18,367 nt of DNA. It comes from Pleurotus djamor (taxonomy: Eukaryota > Basidiomycota > Agaricomycetes > Agaricales > Pleurotaceae). The position numbers and the translations under genes are program-made. The stretch covers positions 1 to 18,367 of the forward strand of contig JAPEVF010000894.1 in assembly GCA_029747585.1 (NCBI GenBank), given 5' to 3'. Under the pieces are notes generated by a model, which was given only the letters and a program-made list of their open reading frames with translations, was not told where the DNA came from and did not search any database. Below, one piece after another: positions 16,952 to 18,367 of this stretch; the stretch's first letter is position 1, and every line of letters starts with the position of its first letter.

Positions 16952-17519
16952 CAGAGCTGGTCGGTACTAGGGCGGGCGGTGGCTGACTTGGGAGGCCGAC
17001 CTAGGACGTCAGACTTTATTCCTGGTCGAGACGGCGAGGGTTTCCACTCGGTCTTGTCGAATAGAAACATCCTCGATCGTCGCGCTGATGTGGGAACCTT
17101 TGAAAACTGCATCGTTGTGACCCAGAAGCGAAGGAATCACCGTAGACTGGAGCGTTGCCACTTGATCTTGTCGAACAGAAACATCCTNGATCGTCGCACT
17201 GACGTGTGAACATTTGAAAACTGGAGCGTTCCGACTCAGAAGCGAGGGAAGCATCGTGGACGTTTTCAGACTCAAGGCTGGAGCTTCGGAGAGGCGCGAC
17301 CTACACCTAAGGATCATTGAAGCTCGAGCCTCATGTACGCAGGCTAAAGTGTANGGGGGGATGACCTCGGCGGGCGCGGGGGACGGTAGACGAAGGACGA
17401 AGGGTTTCCGTGGACAGTGTTCTGACTCCTCGACTGGGATCGGACGCTTTTCTGCAAGCTTTTTCACCCCGATATCAGTGAGAAAATAATTGCAAAATCT
17501 GGAAGATATTCAACTATGG
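16952..17519. other. Intergenic between genes C and D, with open repeats on both strands
   Basis: A - strand frame (17467-17009, no ATG start; the first ATG, at MILRCRSRL, lies near 17320) and + strand frames at 16979-17209 and 17214-17489 overlap. The - strand reading gives a repeated, coiled-coil-like segment (…SATIEDVSIRQDRVETL). I cannot decide whether any is expressed. N bases lie at 17188 and 17354. Confidence 0.35.
17052..17259. repeat. 114-bp tandem duplication
   Basis: TCTTGTCGAA(T/C)AGAAACATCC begins copies at 17052 and 17166. Homology runs through GATCGTCGC, TGAAAACTG and CAGAAGCGA and fades near 17259. The 114-bp period is a multiple of 3, so the - strand frame shows a 38-residue repeat. 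Confidence 0.75.
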
Positions 17520-18111
17520 CTAATATATCTGGGGAGGAACGCGGCCATACCCCGCCTCAGCGAAAGCAACCCTGTATTGATGCATGCGGGGTTCGCCGAT
17601 TCCATTCTCCAACCAAGCGTCTCGCTGAATAGGCACTCAGACAACTCCATTGACGGCATGGGAGGCATGCAAGACGTACCCGACGTTCACGATCAGCTTC
17701 AATAGTCAGATAGTCCCTCCAGTTTCCCTCGCAAGCTTGGATATGATTAAAGCGATCTTGGATAAGGCACCAGGATGCATCGGCCGCAAATTGCTAGGGA
17801 CGATTAGCCCACTGAGAACCAAAGGTTTGCGAGAAATATCTCACCTGTTCGACTTGGATCCTAATCGAAGCCCGCTGACGTGGGTTATAGCGCCTGGGGA
17901 GTGGAAAGCGGTCGAAGAGACAAGCGACAGCTGCCTCGAAAAAGGCTCGAATTTCGCGGCGCAAGGCTGGGGTCCCTACTTCGTATGCGTCATGGGCGTT
18001 CCGTAGATACGGTAAGATATGGATGGCAAAGTTTAGTCGGTTGCGTTTGTCCCAGTCGTAGTATCGCGATAGTCTGGGAGGAGGGAGAGGCATGTGTCTC
18101 TCTGCTGGCAT
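17520..18111 (-). CDS. Gene D: small unknown protein, paralogue of gene B
   Basis: Exons 18111-17845, 17793-17680 and 17624-17520 (161 aa with the ATG at 18111). Introns of 51 and 55 nt have GTGAGA and GTACGT donors and TAG/CAG acceptors. It matches gene B in order: YYDWDKR, ILPYLRN, FFEAAVACLFDRFPLPR, then NWRDYLTIEADRERR (B has DWRPKLNLEADRAER) and WLENGIGEPRMHQYRVAF. Both middle exons are 114 nt and both introns are phase 0. An in-frame ATG at 18255 would add 48 residues, but those first residues (ERSKAVPITLKM) look like part of the F-box fragment upstream, so I prefer 18111. It is mostly helical. Function unknown. Confidence 0.6.
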
Positions 18112-18367
18112 CGAGTACTTGTTGGATGTCAATCTCTCGAAGGGATTTCTTTGAAATCGCGTTGGCAACAATCTTTTCGGCAGCCTGTGGTCATCCGACG
18201 CGCCACGAAACGCCATTTTGAGGGTGATAGGCACCGCCTTTGACCTCTCAATCATCGTCTCTGCGCAATCGAGACTGTTGAAGTCCGATGTAAGACCACA
18301 AGGCCGGCGTGGCGAGAGTGATTCGCCGCCAGTGTCGACACACGGCTGAGAGCCTCAACCAACTCAG
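18112..18367 (-). pseudogene. F-box protein fragment, apparently frameshifted, cut by the window edge
   Basis: F-box proteins recruit substrates to SCF ubiquitin ligases. In one - strand frame from the edge, the sequence reads RVCRHWRRITLATPALW followed by SYIGL, the standard C-terminal half of agaricomycete F-box domains (VCRRWRxIALSTPxLW). This frame stops at 18248-18250. The part that normally follows, an ERSxxxPLxLxL motif, is present as ERSKAVPITLKM but in the next frame (from about 18249). A one-base shift near 18250-18265 therefore breaks the gene. It may be decay, a sequencing error or an unrecognised splice. The first part of the F-box lies outside the window. Confidence 0.6.

Overview
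The window reads as nuclear DNA of a filamentous basidiomycete, probably an agaricomycete, from a draft assembly (11 scattered N bases). Genes are cut by many short introns of about 48-66 nt with GTRNGY donors, CTRAY-like branch sites and YAG acceptors. There are basidiomycete-type gene families (2OG-Fe(II) oxygenase, F-box, retrotransposon Gag), and I see no bacterial operon signals. All gene models were spliced by hand from splice consensus plus frame continuity. Names come from motif recognition only, since no searches were run.

Left part (1-3823, + strand): a 3' partial gene with a Cys-rich segment; a four-exon 2OG-Fe(II) oxygenase with a complete HxD...H...R set; and a four-exon truncated Spt5-like protein (acidic N-terminus, NGN, one KOW-like segment, then a stop). 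Repeat-rich, largely non-coding DNA follows (3824-6133). It holds clustered CGCGAG and CGAATCCCG words, several hairpins, and on the - strand a Gag-like retrotransposon ORF with no pol behind it. An open Pro/Ser/Thr-rich frame (6134-7072) comes next.

Centre (7093-10204): the outstanding feature is a 3112-bp AT-rich fold-back element. It has a 7-bp target-site duplication (GCTCTAT), 389-bp terminal inverted repeats that I read as 100% identical, and inner arms made of about three diverged ~208-bp satellite units per side. Both arms are studded with about 70 copies of a short near-palindrome, consensus CTTAAAGTNACTTTAAG, placed every ~25-39 bp. The ~950-bp core lacks the motif and has no credible ORF. 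This looks like a non-autonomous DNA transposon of a family I cannot name.

Right part: the element sits 127 bp upstream of a + strand gene (10339-12557) whose 3' half is a tandem array of five small exons. Each exon-plus-intron unit is ~155 bp, the shared introns are phase 1, and each exon encodes a version of a YPLYASSPS module. A convergent intergenic region with a minisatellite (12558-13324) separates it from a - strand cluster. That cluster holds a degenerate homeodomain-like protein carrying SUMO-related motifs, a small unknown gene B, a five-exon unknown gene C with a C-terminal CxxC...HxC, and gene D, a paralogue of B. A frameshifted F-box fragment lies at the right edge. I found no tRNA, rRNA or CRISPR.
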